Shown here piece by piece: positions 51,376-63,116 of a stretch of 64,000 nt of DNA. A model generated the notes under the pieces. The model saw only the letters and a list, made by a program, of their open reading frames with translations, made no database searches and was not told the origin of the DNA. Source of the stretch: Bolinopsis microptera (Eukaryota; Ctenophora; Tentaculata; Lobata; Bolinopsidae). The number at the start of each line of letters is the position of its first letter. Within the stretch, counting starts at the first letter, position 1. The position numbers and the translations under genes were made by a program. The stretch is taken from the NCBI RefSeq assembly GCF_026151205.1, contig NC_087078.1, positions 14,339,118-14,403,117 on the forward strand, written 5' to 3'.

Positions 51376-51994
51376 TTGGACAGTAATCTTTCTGAATTAA
51401 AAAGCGCTTCTAGTTTCTAATATTACTGTATTATCAGCGTATATTATTCTTAATTCTACATTATTTGTGTGATTATATATATATATATATTTGATGACCT
51501 ATATGAATATCGTCAATCGCAATCTTTATATTATCAGCTCTTATATAATATATATTATTATAATGAGGGCATTGTGCGTTATGAATATTTTCTGGGAACT
51601 ATATATAAAAATTTGCCACAAGGATTTCAGATTTCTGGACAGGGACGTGTCATGTTGTCCAATGTCCATAGTCCCAGGAACCACATCAAACAATTGTAAA
51701 AATAAAAGTACAAATCTGAAGGTAGATCTGATGGGCAGAACCAACAAAAGCAAAAAATATATTCAACATTGTTTCCTCGGTCCAGGCGCCTACGACAAAC
51801 TTTTAAAATTTAAATGTCGAGCTCAATATGGGTGTATAATGACTGCAATGGTCATGCGAATGATGGATCAGACTCGGACCTTCCAAACGATACTGATAGT
51901 TAAAACAATTGACCAAAAATTCCAGCAATTTTCAATTTTTTCCAAAAAATTAAAATACATCGATTCGCGATAGTCTTTTTTTTTAATCTAAAAA

Positions 51995-52395
51995 AAGAGA
52001 GGCTTGGCCATGATAGCCCACGAGAGGATATCATTGAGATGCTCTGCCTACCTCTGGGGTGTGGCAAGTGGCAACCCTGGGGAAGGTTGCCCGTTGCCGG
52101 AGAAATCAGAGTAAATGGTTGAGGATGGTGTTAAAAGTGACATCATGAGTCAAAATGATATGCTTAAAGTTAAGTGCCAGCTGGGATTGGAAAAGTGAAA
52201 TGAGACGAGACAGCTCACAGTATGTGAGTTTACTATGTCACCCCAGTCGCGATGGTCTGAATGTGAACACTTTTGATTTTGTAACCATCATTTGTCTGAG
52301 ACAAATTGTCTCCCATATAATAATGTGGACATAATTGTGGTGAATTTCCACCCCCATTCAGCTGCTCTCCTGAGTGCCTTCCTAATAAAAATAAA
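51995..52395 (+). mobile_element. Possible SINE or other short non-autonomous element
   Basis: A segment of higher GC (GGTGTGGCAAGTGGCAACCC...) ends in CCTAATAAAAATAAATAATAA, an A-rich tail like that of a retroposon. About 25 bp before the tail (CTCCTGAGTGCCTTCCTAAT) recur inverted at 52,923-52,942. There is no convincing A/B box pair, so the class is unsure. Confidence 0.3.
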
Positions 52396-52771
52396 TAATA
52401 ATGGCAGGAATAAATTTTAAAACTTTGTTCGTACGTGGTGTCGTAGTATAGCCGTCTGGAGAAAATTTGCTCTACTGCTCTAGCTAGTTCAATATCTACA
52501 TTTCACTTATACATAACTATTTGGGCGCAGTTCCTGGAAAATAGGGGCAGGGCCAAATTGGCGACAATAGTTCGCAATATTATATACAATATAATAGCCG
52601 TATATATAATAGCCAATATTCAATAGCCATATTATCTCTATAATACAACTTATGAAGCAATATATATCCTAAATATATAAAAATGCTATTTGAGTCTGAG
52701 AATGCTATTTGAGTCTGAGAGTTGTCGTCGAAAAATTTTTAGATTTCAAAATTTATTTCTGCCATTATGAA

Positions 52772-52922
52772 CAAGGGTCGACCGAGGGCAGGATTTGTGA
52801 CCGAGGCCGAGGAAATTTTGCTTTGATAAAACCGAGGAATTGTCCTCCTGACCGAGGCCGAGGAAAAATCGCTATTCCTCGGTAAAACCGAGTGCCGAGG
52901 CCGAGGACTCGGTCGACCCTTG
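52772..52922. mobile_element. hAT-type MITE (151 bp)
   Basis: Perfect 15-bp terminal inverted repeats CAAGGGTCGACCGAG. Flanks are ATTATGAA (52,764-52,771) and ATTAGGAA (52,923-52,930), matching at 7 of 8 positions, as expected for the 8-bp duplication of hAT elements. The interior is built from ACCGAGGCCGAGGA repeats in inverted arrangement. No coding capacity. Confidence 0.85.
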
Positions 52923-54823
52923 ATTAGGAAGGCACTCAGCTAGGAGCTCAGTATGTAGTATGGCGTATAAAAATACCGCATGTTCATATGGTGGCAGGCG
53001 AATGATGCTTTGAAAGTGCTCAGATCGTTATGTCGCGATATTTTAATTTTTTTGGAAAAAATTAAAAATTGTCTGTTTTATGTTATTGTTACTGTTACTC
53101 CCGATACAGTATATTTGCAGTATGAAAATATAGACTATGATCAGTCAATTTAGTTAAAAGCACAGTGATTTAAACTAAATTATCAGTCTACCAATGATCT
53201 ATGACGCTAGTGAAACCACCCCATATGTCCATTATAATTATATTTGGGTAAGAGTTGACATAACACGTGCGCGCGGCTCTTTGCCCCTCCTCATCGCTGG
53301 AAAGAGGCCATGTGACTGCATAAATGAAATCTCACTGGCCACACGTGCACACAAGATAAGTCAATATCGTTATCTCTTATGCTTATCAATTTCCTGGTGG
53401 TACTTCACTCCGTTATAATACATCGATAATATACCGTCCTAATATTGAGAATTCGTGCGGTCCTCTAGTTTCCGAGAACTTTATACAATTACAATCTTTC
53501 AGCCGTTAAACATTTTGTGGGCAAGACAAAAGATGTGGCCAGCAGTGGCGAAACTGCCCCCGCTATTTATTTTTTTAAATCTTCCGAACAAATGAACAAG
53601 TCAATTAACGATGATAAGTAAAATATAATTAAATTGATAATATTCAGTTATAACGGAAATTGACCACTTCAAATTTCTAAATTAGACTTACTATTTGTGG
53701 TCAGATAACCAAAATACTCTCATATTTATCAACTCACAATATGAACCAATATCAAATGAACCGAATGAAAAATTGAAATAAAGCTTAATTCATTAAAATT
53801 TAAACCACTTAAATTAATTCTTATTACTAATGAGTGAGTCGCCTGATATTGAGTTACTATAGTTAACAAGTATCAGTAATATTGCTTATGAATTACTATA
53901 GATACCAAATACCAGTTATTGCTTATGAGTTAAACTATAGTGAAGTTTTTCAATAATTTAGCTACAGCAGATGCACGAAATCAAGTTATTAATTGTACCT
54001 AATATTACAATTACATAGTAATACCAAAGCTTGATCAGAATCAGTCGATTTACCAAAACATTTAAGCGTTACAGTTCAACCTTATTAGTGTAACAGTGTT
54101 AGTGTTACAGTTAGGGCAGTGTAACAGTTGTCAGTGTAGAAGTGACTAAAATTCTTGATTACCCCAGTCAAAACACTGACAGTACGAACATTTTTACACA
54201 AAAGGCAAAAGCATCCCTTGGCAACACTCAAGTTCAGATATGGTGAAAATATAGTAGTCTAGCGCAAAGTAAAATCGATTATATTATAAGCGCAATATGA
54301 GTGCAAAACAAACGCTATTATTAATTTTTCAAGCGCCGAACTGTTTTTTGGCCAAACTGGTGCTTCATTACATATTATGATACTCAACACTAAACTTATC
54401 AGTCAGTGATTGATAGAGAATTCGGGCTGCAATAATGCTAAGACAATAATAATATGTACATCAAATTCAGCATGTTCGTCAATTAAACTCATTACATTGG
54501 CAGGCCACCAATTAAATGAGAGCCTATTCTAACACAGAACACACAGTGGGGGCGCTTTCAAACTCAAAACAACAAAAAACTTACAGGGTCCCAGTTACAA
54601 ACTACAACTTCAGAAATCAAAGAGTTAAAATTTAAACACTGCAGAGCAATTATAATCCGCATTACATCTACGTTCAGTCTTATCTTCACGGCATCAATTA
54701 TCCATCTATGTTCAAACTGAGTTTTATGATCAACTTTCAGCTAGGAGTCTCCGAAATGAATTCACCAGCAAAATCATGGCTTAACTTTTCTGTCAGATAG
54801 TTGTTACCAAAGCAACACTGCAG

Positions 54824-57800
54824 TTAACTGTGCGGAGGTATTCTGAGGCCGGGTGGCAGTTTGCTGTACATTCTTTGTCGAGGGTACGTGTTGGAGTAGG
54901 AGCCGGGCCGGAGGCCAGGGGGACCTGACCTGTAGGTGGGACTGTAAGAGGACTCCCCACCCTCTGATAAAGAGCTCAGGAATGTCGAGGAGTGCATCAT
55001 CGTCTGTAATGGGAACATTGTTTATGCTAAACTCACTAACATTACTATCTGTAATGGGAACATTAAACTATTAAATGATAAGATTGTAACAGTTTAAAAA
55101 TCAGCTAATTACAAAAGCAATGAAAGGCAAATAATACAAACACTGTAACGTACAGTTCTACTAACGTTAGAGTTGCACTGCTCTTCGTAGACGGGAGATT
55201 TAACGCAGTGGATACTGAACTTGAGGTGCGTCATGAGGTACTCCTTATAGACAAATATCTGACCACATCTCGGACATCGGTACTTAAACTCACCGTGTGG
55301 CACCTGGAATAGGAAGCTGGGTGAGGCATGAAATAAGGGGCATTATCCGTGTTTTTACTTACCCCGACCCTGATCCTGACTCCAACTGCAACGCGTCTTT
55401 GTTCTAGTATAAGTAACAACACATTACACAAGAGTGGTAGATCTATCGTATAAGATGGTTTACCTGAGCCATATGCCGGTTGAGACTCCCCTTCTGACTG
55501 AACAGTTTACCACAATCTTTACACTTGTACTTCTTCTCTCCCGCATGCATGGTGTCCCTGTGAACCCGCAACTCGGCCGACCTGAACATCATCTAGTTAT
55601 CATGGTGACAAATATGTACTATGTAGTTAGGTAATATAGTAGATATAGTTTTGTTATTATTTTCAGTTACTAATTGGTGTACAAATAAAAAATGTAACTT
55701 CCTTAAGTTCTGCAGTTAGTTGAGCGTTTTGACAAAGGAACGCATAGGTCGATTTGCTAAGTTTCTCCCCACAAATAAAAACTTCAAGTTATATCCTAAT
55801 ATGTAATGAAATGATTCCTGATATCAGCATCACTAATATGTGAAAAGATGATGTCTGACCTTGTAAAGACGTCGTTACATTTTTCACAGATGTACTTCTT
55901 CCTCCCACTCCCTCCGACTGAAGGGGAACTGGAACTACGTCTTCTCCCCCTCTGCTGACGAGCCCAGCTTGTCCAGGTAGGGTTAGAGAGGATATTACAC
56001 TTTGTGGCGCTTATTTGCTGGTACACCTGATATATCATATAGTTAACTGTTATCATACGGATATCTGGATATTATCCGGTTGGAAGAGACAAGGACAAGT
56101 GAAACAAGGAAGTTAGGAGTAAGGGCAAATTTTCGGCGTCAACGCCATCTTCAGGCTAAAATTGTTATAAATGTTAGTATATAATAAATGCTTCTATACT
56201 AGTTAAAATGCTAAATTAAAATTACACACACTGAATACAGGTTACATCAAATGGTATTGTACATTACATTGAAAATAGTGATGTGCACACGTTTTACACT
56301 CTGTCCAAGTACATAACATCTACTGAACAGCAGGGTCGTGTGCTATTTGTTTAAATTTGTCTTTGAATATGTTGTAAAAGAAATCCCTTAAGCTTCTCGC
56401 ACTCTTCTTTGTTATTGATACTAGGTTTAAATAAATTAATGTAGTAAGCTTCTGTCACTTTACGTTTAATGGTGCTATATAAGTTAATTTCTAAAATATC
56501 GAAGGAAATATCTGGTTCTATGTTATCGTGAAACTCTGAATAATGAGCAGCCAACGCATTATCAGGATAGGTTAAAGGCCTGTTGACTGCTCTTCGATGC
56601 TCTGAAAATCTATCGTGTGCTGTTCTACTCGTTTCCCCTATATATAGCTCTTGACATAATTTACACGTAACTTTGTATATGACACATTTTGGTTTGCAGT
56701 CGTGATTTGTTGTGATGAGTGGACATATGATACAGTTTGGTATGGTGCAGTGTGGTTTGTCGTGTGGTCGTGATGAACATAAGATCTCTGAGAGTTTCTT
56801 ACCTGGTGTGAATATGAATTTGACCGGTAAGTTGTGTGAGAGGGCAAATTGAGTGACTTCTTTGGAAAATGGCTTGTTGATGAATGGTAGAGTGCATGTT
56901 ACGTGGTCGGTATCTTGTATGTTTGATGATGAAGGGTTATGACGTGTTGTAGGTGAGAGAGGGTGAAGTCGTCCTGTTTTGTTTATACGTCGTGGGTCTT
57001 GGTAACCGTTGTTGACCAACAAGTTGTCTACAATCTTCATGGACTCTTCTTTATACTCTGGTGTTGATGAGCAAAAAGCAGCCGTTTTGTAGAAGTTCTT
57101 GATGGTTGCTACTTTAGTTCCCTCATTGTGGTGGCTGTTGGCGTGCAGTGTGATATTCTTTTTCTGCTTCTTTCTGTAGAATTTGTGGTGTAGTGTTCCC
57201 TGTTCGTCGATCTTTATCTGGGTGTCGAGGAATGGGGTGAAATCCTGACGGCTTTCCGGATAGTCAATTTCCCATTTGAGCAACTGGTCTGGGTCCTCGT
57301 TTGAGATGGACTCCACTATCCTCAGAGCTTCTTCTTTGGAGCTGGCTAGACTCCCGGCATCATCCACGTATCTCCGGTAGAATGAGACGTGTAAATCAGT
57401 GTAAATCGATCTTCTCTCGAACATATATACTCGTACTATCGCTCCTATTGGTGATGGTTGGCACCCCATGAAGAGACCAATTTTCTGGAGGTAGAGTCTT
57501 GAGTGATATGTAAAGTATGAGTTGGTGAAGACGAATTCAAGGATCTTGTGGATGTGCGTGAGTGTTAGACCCCAGGTGTCGAGGTCTTCCCAATGTTCTT
57601 CGGTGAGTGTAATGAGGTCTTGAATGCAGCCACTGATGTTGATGTTTGTGTACAAGGCATCATGTAGCCTCCAGGCTCGACAAACCCCGACAAACCCCGA
57701 CACACCCCGACAAACCCCGACACACCCCGACAAACCCCGACACACCCCGACAAACCCCGACAAACCCTGACAAACCCGGGCGACAAACCCCGACACACCC

Positions 57801-60629
57801 CGACAAACCCTGACAAACCCCGACAAACCCCGACAAACCCCGACAAACCCCGACAAACCCTGACAAACCCCGACAAACCCCGACACACCCCGACACACCC
57901 CGACACACCCTGACAAACCCCGACAAACCCCGACACACCCTGACAAACCCCGCAAACCCCGACACACCCTGACAAACCCCGACACACCCCGACAAACCCC
58001 GACACACCCTGACAAACCCTGACAAACCCCGACAAAACCCCGACAAACCCCGACAAACCCTGACAAAACCCCGACGTGTCGAGATGTGTCGTATCATGTC
58101 GGGCCCACCGGCTACATGATGCCTTGTACAGTGCTGTGACGTCAGCTGTGAAGAATGAGAGACATGAGAGTTGTTGATGTGACATGTTTTGAAGCTCTTC
58201 TAGGTGAGTGTGTATATTGCTCAGGTGAGATGGAACATGATTAAGCAGAGGAGATAGAATAGATTTAACAATCCAAGCAAGCTTCTCAGAAGGGGAATTT
58301 ATACAAGACACAATTGGACGTATTTTACAATTAGAAATAATATCTACATCTGAAACTAAGACATTACAATCAAATTTATGAGTTTTCTGTATTAAATAAA
58401 TAGTCGGTAGTTGGGTATTATGTGATTTAAATAAGTCTACTGTTTTGCTGTCATAATTACACATCCTACTTATCTCTGTCCATAACACATTACTCTCAGT
58501 CTCTAGTCTCTCAGTAACCCTGTTGATGAGGCGGCTGTAGGAGACTTCTGAGGGGTTTGCTATTGGTTGGATCCGATTTTGTCGCGTGGTGGTAGGTGCA
58601 ACGTAGGTGTACGCTTCTTGCGAGGTCATGTCTGACAGATGTTTCTGCGTAATCTGCTGTTGTACTCCACTACTCATAATCACAAACTCACCCCCCTTGT
58701 CGCTTCTCGAGAAGTGGAGTGCCAACCATCACCAATAGGAGCGATAGTACGAGTATATATGTTCGAGAGAAGATCGATTTACACTGATTTACACGTCTCA
58801 TTCTACCGGAGATACGTGGATGATGCCGGGAGTCTAGCCAGCTCCAAAGAAGAAGCTCTGAGGATAGTGGAGTCCATCTCAAACGAGGACCCAGACCAGT
58901 TGCTCAAATGGGAAATTGACTATCCGGAAAGCCGTCAGGATTTCACCCCATTCCTCGACACCCAGATAAAGATCGACGAACAGGGAACACTACACCACAA
59001 ATTCTACAGAAAGAAGCAGAAAAAGAATATCACACTGCACGCCAACAGCCACCACAATGAGGGAACTAAAGTAGCAACCATCAAGAACTTCTACAAAACG
59101 GCTGCTTTTTGCTCATCAACACCAGAGTATAAAGAAGAGTCCATGAAGATTGTAGACAACTTGTTGGTCAACAACGGTTACCAAGACCCACGACGTATAA
59201 ACAAAACAGGACGACTTCACCCTCTCTCACCTACAACACGTCATAACCCTTCATCATCAAACATACAAGATACCGACCACGTAACATGCACTCTACCATT
59301 CATCAACAAGCCATTTTCCAAAGAAGTCACTCAATTTGCCCTCTCACACAACTTACCGGTCAAATTCATATTCACACCAGGTAAGAAATCTTATGTTCAT
59401 CACGACCACACGACAAACCACACTGCACCATACCAAACTGTATCATATGTCCACTCATCACAACAAATCACGACTGCAAACCAAAATGTGTCATATACAA
59501 AGTTACGTGTAAATTATGTCAAGAGCTATATATAGGGGAAACGAGTAGAACAGCACACGATAGATTTTCAGAGCATCGAAGAGCAGTCAACAGGCCTTTA
59601 ACCTATCCTGATAATGCGTTGGCTGCTCATTATTCAGAGTTTCACGATAACACAGAACCAGATATTTCCTTCGATATTTTAGAAATTAACTTATATAGCA
59701 CCATTAAACGTAAAGTGACAGAAGCTTACTACATTAATTTATTTAAACCTAGTATCAATAACAAAGAAGAGTGCGAGAAGCTTAAGGGATTTCTTTTACA
59801 ACATATTCAAAGACAAATTTAAACAAATAGCACACGACCCTGCTGTTCAGTAGATGTTATGTACTTGGACAGAGTGTAAAACGTGTGCACATCACTATTT
59901 TCAATGTAATGTACAATACCATTTGATGTAACCTGTATTCAGTGTGTGTAATTTTAATTTAGCATTTTAACTAGTATAGAAGCATTTATTATATACTAAC
60001 ATTTATAACTATTTTAGCCTGAAGATGGCGTTGACGCCGAAAATTTGCCCTTACTCCTAACTTCCTTGTTTCACTTGTCCTTGTCTCTTCCAACCGGATA
60101 ATATCCAGATATCAGTATTTCAATCATGAGACTAATAAACAGCGAACTACTCCGTTATTTGATGTTATCATACGGTTATGATACCCTGTACCAACCACGG
60201 TGTAAATGGCGGTGGGTGGACTTTCTCAGCTTAATTTCAGATCAAACGTTGTTATGTGATTGTTCTTACATCAGTCTTAGATTTCGGCGATCTTGGAGCC
60301 CGCTCCTTCTTTAGATCGTACTTGTTGTCGACATCTTTTCCAACTGTTACCTGAAGAAATAGGATTTATAATTCACACGGGGGGAGGGGCGGGCACCCAA
60401 CTTAATCTTACATTCAAATATATAGGATGAGAGGTATTCACACAATTAAAATATTAGTTACCTCGCTTGCTATCTCAGGAGTTTCGTCAAGATTACTGCT
60501 ATGGAAAGTTCTGTCATTTCCAAAATTTGCATTGTACTGATCGTCCGACAAATCCTCCTCATCATCCAGCCTGGAACGGACAGTTTCTGTCGGGTCTCTA
60601 AAATCTTCGTAATTCATGGCGGACAACAT
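54824..60629 (-). CDS. Three-finger C2H2 zinc-finger protein
   Basis: Six exons on the minus strand: 60629-60462, 60350-60270, about 55954-55860, 55581-55464, 55303-55166, 55003-54824. They join in frame to about 259 residues. The N-terminal 83 residues are acidic (RLDDEEDLSDD) then basic (APRSPKSK). A Ser/Arg stretch follows. Three consecutive fingers: Cys106/109-His122/127, Cys135/138-His151/157 and Cys164/167-His180/186, spacing C-x2-C-x12-H-x4/5-H. A TGEKPY-like linker (AGEKKYKC) lies between fingers 1 and 2. The tail is Ser/Tyr/Pro-rich (YSPTYRSGPPGLRPGSYSN). Each finger is split by or abuts an intron. Probably a nuclear DNA-binding protein; the family is not recognised. The 5' end of exon 3 is uncertain (55,951, 55,954, or an upstream AG at 56,030). 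Intron 2 holds the Penelope insertion. Confidence 0.78.
56351..58725 (-). pseudogene. Penelope-like RT/GIY-YIG protein, interrupted copy
   Basis: Minus-strand coding with LHFSRSDKGGEFVIM at the N-terminus, LIQKTHK and RPIVSCINSPSEKLAW (fingers), motif A FFTADVTALY ending at about 58,130, then a foreign insertion (57,655-58,124). It resumes with TNINISG, motif B MGCQPSPIGA (near 57,460), motif C YVDDAG (near 57,370), and a C-terminal GIY-YIG-type endonuclease ELYIGETSRTAHDRFSEHRRA (near 56,630). The stop is at 56,351. The reading frame on each side is intact, so only the insertion disables it. Penelope elements pair an RT with a GIY-YIG nuclease and form a class separate from LINEs. Confidence 0.88.
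57655..58124. mobile_element. TIR element filled with 10-bp G-rich repeats, inserted in the RT domain
   Basis: Bounded by AGGCATCATGTAGCC and its complement, with weaker inverted similarity further in. The host palindrome TGTACA is present on both sides, giving a 4-6 bp duplication whose exact length is ambiguous. The interior (about 57,676-58,075) is some 40 units of GACAAACCCC / GACACACCCC / GACAAACCCT. On the minus strand this gives GGGG every 10 nt. It splits motif A (TALY) from TNIN of the reverse transcriptase. No stop occurs in several frames, so the repeat appears as long GFVGVCRGLS frames without biological meaning. Confidence 0.85.
58719..60112 (+). pseudogene. Inverted 5'-truncated second copy of the Penelope-like element
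   Basis: Begins at CQPSPIG within RT motif B, so most of the RT is absent, and continues through YVDDAG to the GIY-YIG region. A 10-bp deletion after 59,388 (ACTCTCAGAG in the other arm) shifts the frame before the endonuclease. The stop of the original frame is at 59,820. Not functional. Confidence 0.88.
60019..60042 (+). ncRNA. Hammerhead-ribozyme-like core motif (also minus strand 56,131-56,154)
   Basis: CTGAAGA, then the hairpin GGCG-TTGA-CGCC, then GAAA. This fits the hammerhead core order CUGANGA-stem II-GAAA, apart from one extra T before the stem. It occurs near the 3' end of both Penelope arms; hammerheads have been described in Penelope-like elements. Stems I and III are not obvious, so activity is doubtful. 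Confidence 0.3.
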
Positions 60630-61716
60630 TACCCACTAGAAATTGTTGTTCGTTAATTCCACGCATTACTACATATGAAAGTACGTGCGCGTTTCGTTGT
60701 AGCTGTTGACAACTGTTACTTTTTATTGAAAAGTGATGAAATTTGGTGTTGAAATTTCTTGCTTTACGCGCGGCGCTCAACAATAAGTAATCAATTATTT
60801 TTGGAGCGGACTACTGACTTTTAATTCGCAATAATTAGGACACGAAGCAAGTTGATAACTTAATGTAAAGTGTTACATTTAATCCAAATTGTGTTTCTAT
60901 GAAAAATCTCATTAAAAAACATCTTAAATCTTACAAAAACAAAATGTCCAGTCACGAAAACATAAGCCTTATATTGTTGACGGACTCAGAAGCAAGACCT
61001 TTCATTTGCAATTCCATTCTTTGAAAATTATAACAATTATCAGAACCTTTAAATTATCTGACACAAATAATTGCACAAATTTCATGCTGAGATCATATTA
61101 TTTAACACAACAACTTAATTACACAGGGCAATAGGGTCAGTATGCCCTTCAAACACATAATGTTACGAAAGTCATTTGCACGAATCTTAAAAACATTTTC
61201 ATGACTCGAAAATGAGTTTGAAAATTTTACCAAATACGTAAAAATAATTATAAAGAACTTTCAATTTGGAAATTCTCTGATAAAAACATAGGTAAAAAAC
61301 TAATCATCTGGTGTTTCATCATGATTAATACATCAATTTAAAATTCAAAATATTTTATCTAACAAAGGTAAACTTAGAGGAACATTACGGCCAGAGTAAG
61401 GAGCACTTGTTCAGATAGACCCCCGAAATAATGTTTATAAACATATATAAACGTATATATACGAAAATAGCTTTGACATAGGTAAAAATGGAAACGAGAG
61501 TAAAGTAAACACTAACAGTAGGCAATATAGAAGTATAACTGATCTCGAGCAGGTTTATTACTAGTTGATAGGAAGAGATTGTGAACTGGTTGATATGAAG
61601 AGATGAATAATAAGAGCCTACAAGAGGGTTGAAAATAGATACTTGTAGAGGTTGAGAATTTGAGGCTAGAGCCTAGAACTCTGAAAAGAACTGGCTGAAA
61701 GGCTGATAACTAGATG
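60630..61716. other. Spacer between the zinc-finger gene and BORCS5
   Basis: Should contain the zinc-finger promoter at the left and the BORCS5 3' UTR at the right. No gene seen. The sequence is AT-rich, with a TATATAAACGTATATA stretch near 61,443-61,460. Confidence 0.5.
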
Positions 61717-62812
61717 CTAGGAAATGTTGTCTGACTGGGTAAAGGTTGGTAACCGCTCGTCAACTGGGAGGGTTTCATTAAGTTCGTTAACCAGAGGCAC
61801 TAAACCGTCCACCAGTGTGTTTATATGAGCTAGCTGCTGATTTATCTCCTTAACTGAGCTCTGTATGTTGTTACTCCACACGTTATACACGTTGTGCTTT
61901 TTCTCTGTTATAGCTGCAGGAGAGAAAACGTTTGACGCAGGAGAAAACCGACTGTTAATTTTAAGTGTAGGACTATTATTTATTTGCTGTTTTAGCTGCG
62001 CTGCAGCAGGGCCATCAACTGAAATGACCACCCTTACGCTTTACTGCGGACAACCATGGCTACATAGTTACGCTGTAGAACTTCTAGAAAAGTGTTTACT
62101 TACCAAGAATTAGAGCAACTGACTGGTCAGCTTGTTTGATACTTCTTGAGAGTTGGTTTTGCTCTTCAGATACCACAACTGAGCTTTGTCTTAAATGTTC
62201 TTCGTACACAGTAAACAGCTGCATACAGGAGTATTTTGGTAAGGTTGAGAAAATTTGAATGAAGGCAGGGTGTATTGTTGTGTTTTACGGAAAGCAAAGT
62301 TAGTTTTAACTATAACTTATAAGATGCTTTTTGCTTAAGCACTCGGAATGTTTATGATTAGTGCTCGTTTGATTATTGTCGTACATATAACAGAAGGTTT
62401 CACATAAAAATCAAGGCTGAAAAGGTTTGGCCTTATGAGGCATGATTGTCATGCTTAAAGTGTAGATATTTTAGGAAACTTTTCTATGAATGTGTTCTGA
62501 TAAATGGAAATTTTTAGGCTACAGAATCGAAATCGGTTTGCAATAGAATTTCACGTTATTATTACTGACCCTAAGTCAACCTTAAATGTTAGGGGTAAAA
62601 TACATCTGGTATATCAATAATTAAAAAATATGACTAAAATAAATTGTTTAACTAATTGACCTCATCCCGTTATTTAACTAAAAATGATTCACCTCTATCA
62701 AATGTCGGGGGTTAAGCTGTCTGAGAGCAGCATGATCGGAGGCCAAGATTCCAAAGCTCGCACTGTGCTGTAGTAAAGGCTGCAATTTTGTAACTGTCCT
62801 CTTGATAGGTTC
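61717..62812 (-). CDS. BORCS5: BORC complex subunit 5 (myrlysin), C-terminal exons
   Basis: Three exons on the minus strand: 62812-62693, 62218-62104, 61913-61717, joined in phases 0 and 1 to a 143-residue C-terminal part. Landmarks of BORCS5 are KLQPLLQ, YEEHLRQSSVVVSEEQNQLSRSI (helical), and the C-terminal VPLVNELNETLPVDERLPTF, matching the family's VPLLDRLN-x-x-LP-x-x-ERLEPF. BORC sits on lysosomes and recruits ARL8 for kinesin-driven transport. The N-terminal exon, which carries the myristoylation site in the family, is not found between 62,813 and the window edge and is probably further right. A LINE 3' end occupies the upstream intron in the same orientation. Confidence 0.85.
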
Positions 62813-63115
62813 CTGGATTAGGAGGTGGTCATAGGTAAAACTCAAATATAGTACATTATAGTAGCAGGATGCTAATAGAACATACATCATAGTAGCCTAG
62901 CAGGTAATAAATAGAGAATAAGTTATAATAGCAGGATTAAAATATAACACATAATATAGTAGAAGAGTGTAAATGTCAATCTGCTCGATTGTTTAGATTA
63001 AGACGGTTGACTCGGAAACTTTTGTGAATTCTAATCTGAGAAAGCTTTCTACAAGTTTACAAAGTAGGATCCTTGAAAAAACTTTCCGAGAGGGCCAGGG
63101 GTGGTGGGCATGCTA
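62813..63115 (-). other. Intron of BORCS5, no feature seen
   Basis: AT-rich sequence between the BORCS5 exon at 62,693-62,812 and the LINE tail. Contains three TATAGTAGCAGGAT-like repeats near 62,853-62,940. No BORCS5 N-terminal exon is recognisable. Confidence 0.5.
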
Positions 63116-63116
63116 G

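Larger units (their letters stand above)
51376..54823. other. Intergenic with transposon remnants
   Basis: Contains a possible SINE-like element (51,995-52,395), a hAT MITE (52,772-52,922) and AT-rich unique sequence. The 160-codon plus frame at 51,491-51,973 is rich in Ile/Tyr/Met/Lys, has no motif and no splice support, and is not called. The 3' UTR of the zinc-finger gene falls at the right end. Confidence 0.5.
56061..60162. mobile_element. Penelope-like retroelement, inverted composite with 13-bp TSD
   Basis: Flanked by TGTTATCATACGG on both sides (56,048-56,060 and 60,163-60,175), a perfect 13-bp target duplication in intron 2 of the zinc-finger gene. The left part is a minus-strand element from 58,725 down to 56,061. 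The right part (58,719-60,112) is an inverted, 5'-truncated second copy starting in the middle of the RT. The arms 56,061-57,464 and 58,719-60,112 differ by one 10-bp deletion and few substitutions, so insertion is recent. A 50-bp unshared extension (60,113-60,162) sits before the right duplication. Inverted, truncated partner copies and short non-templated extensions are known for Penelope elements. Confidence 0.9.

Noticed and set aside
51491..51973. 160-codon plus-strand frame
   Set aside because: AT-driven composition, no domain, no splice or paralogue support.
57565..58725. Long frames with GFVGVCRGLS repeats as a repeat protein gene
   Set aside because: They arise from the 10-bp G-rich repeat inside a TIR element that interrupts the Penelope RT; the same repeat is open in several frames.
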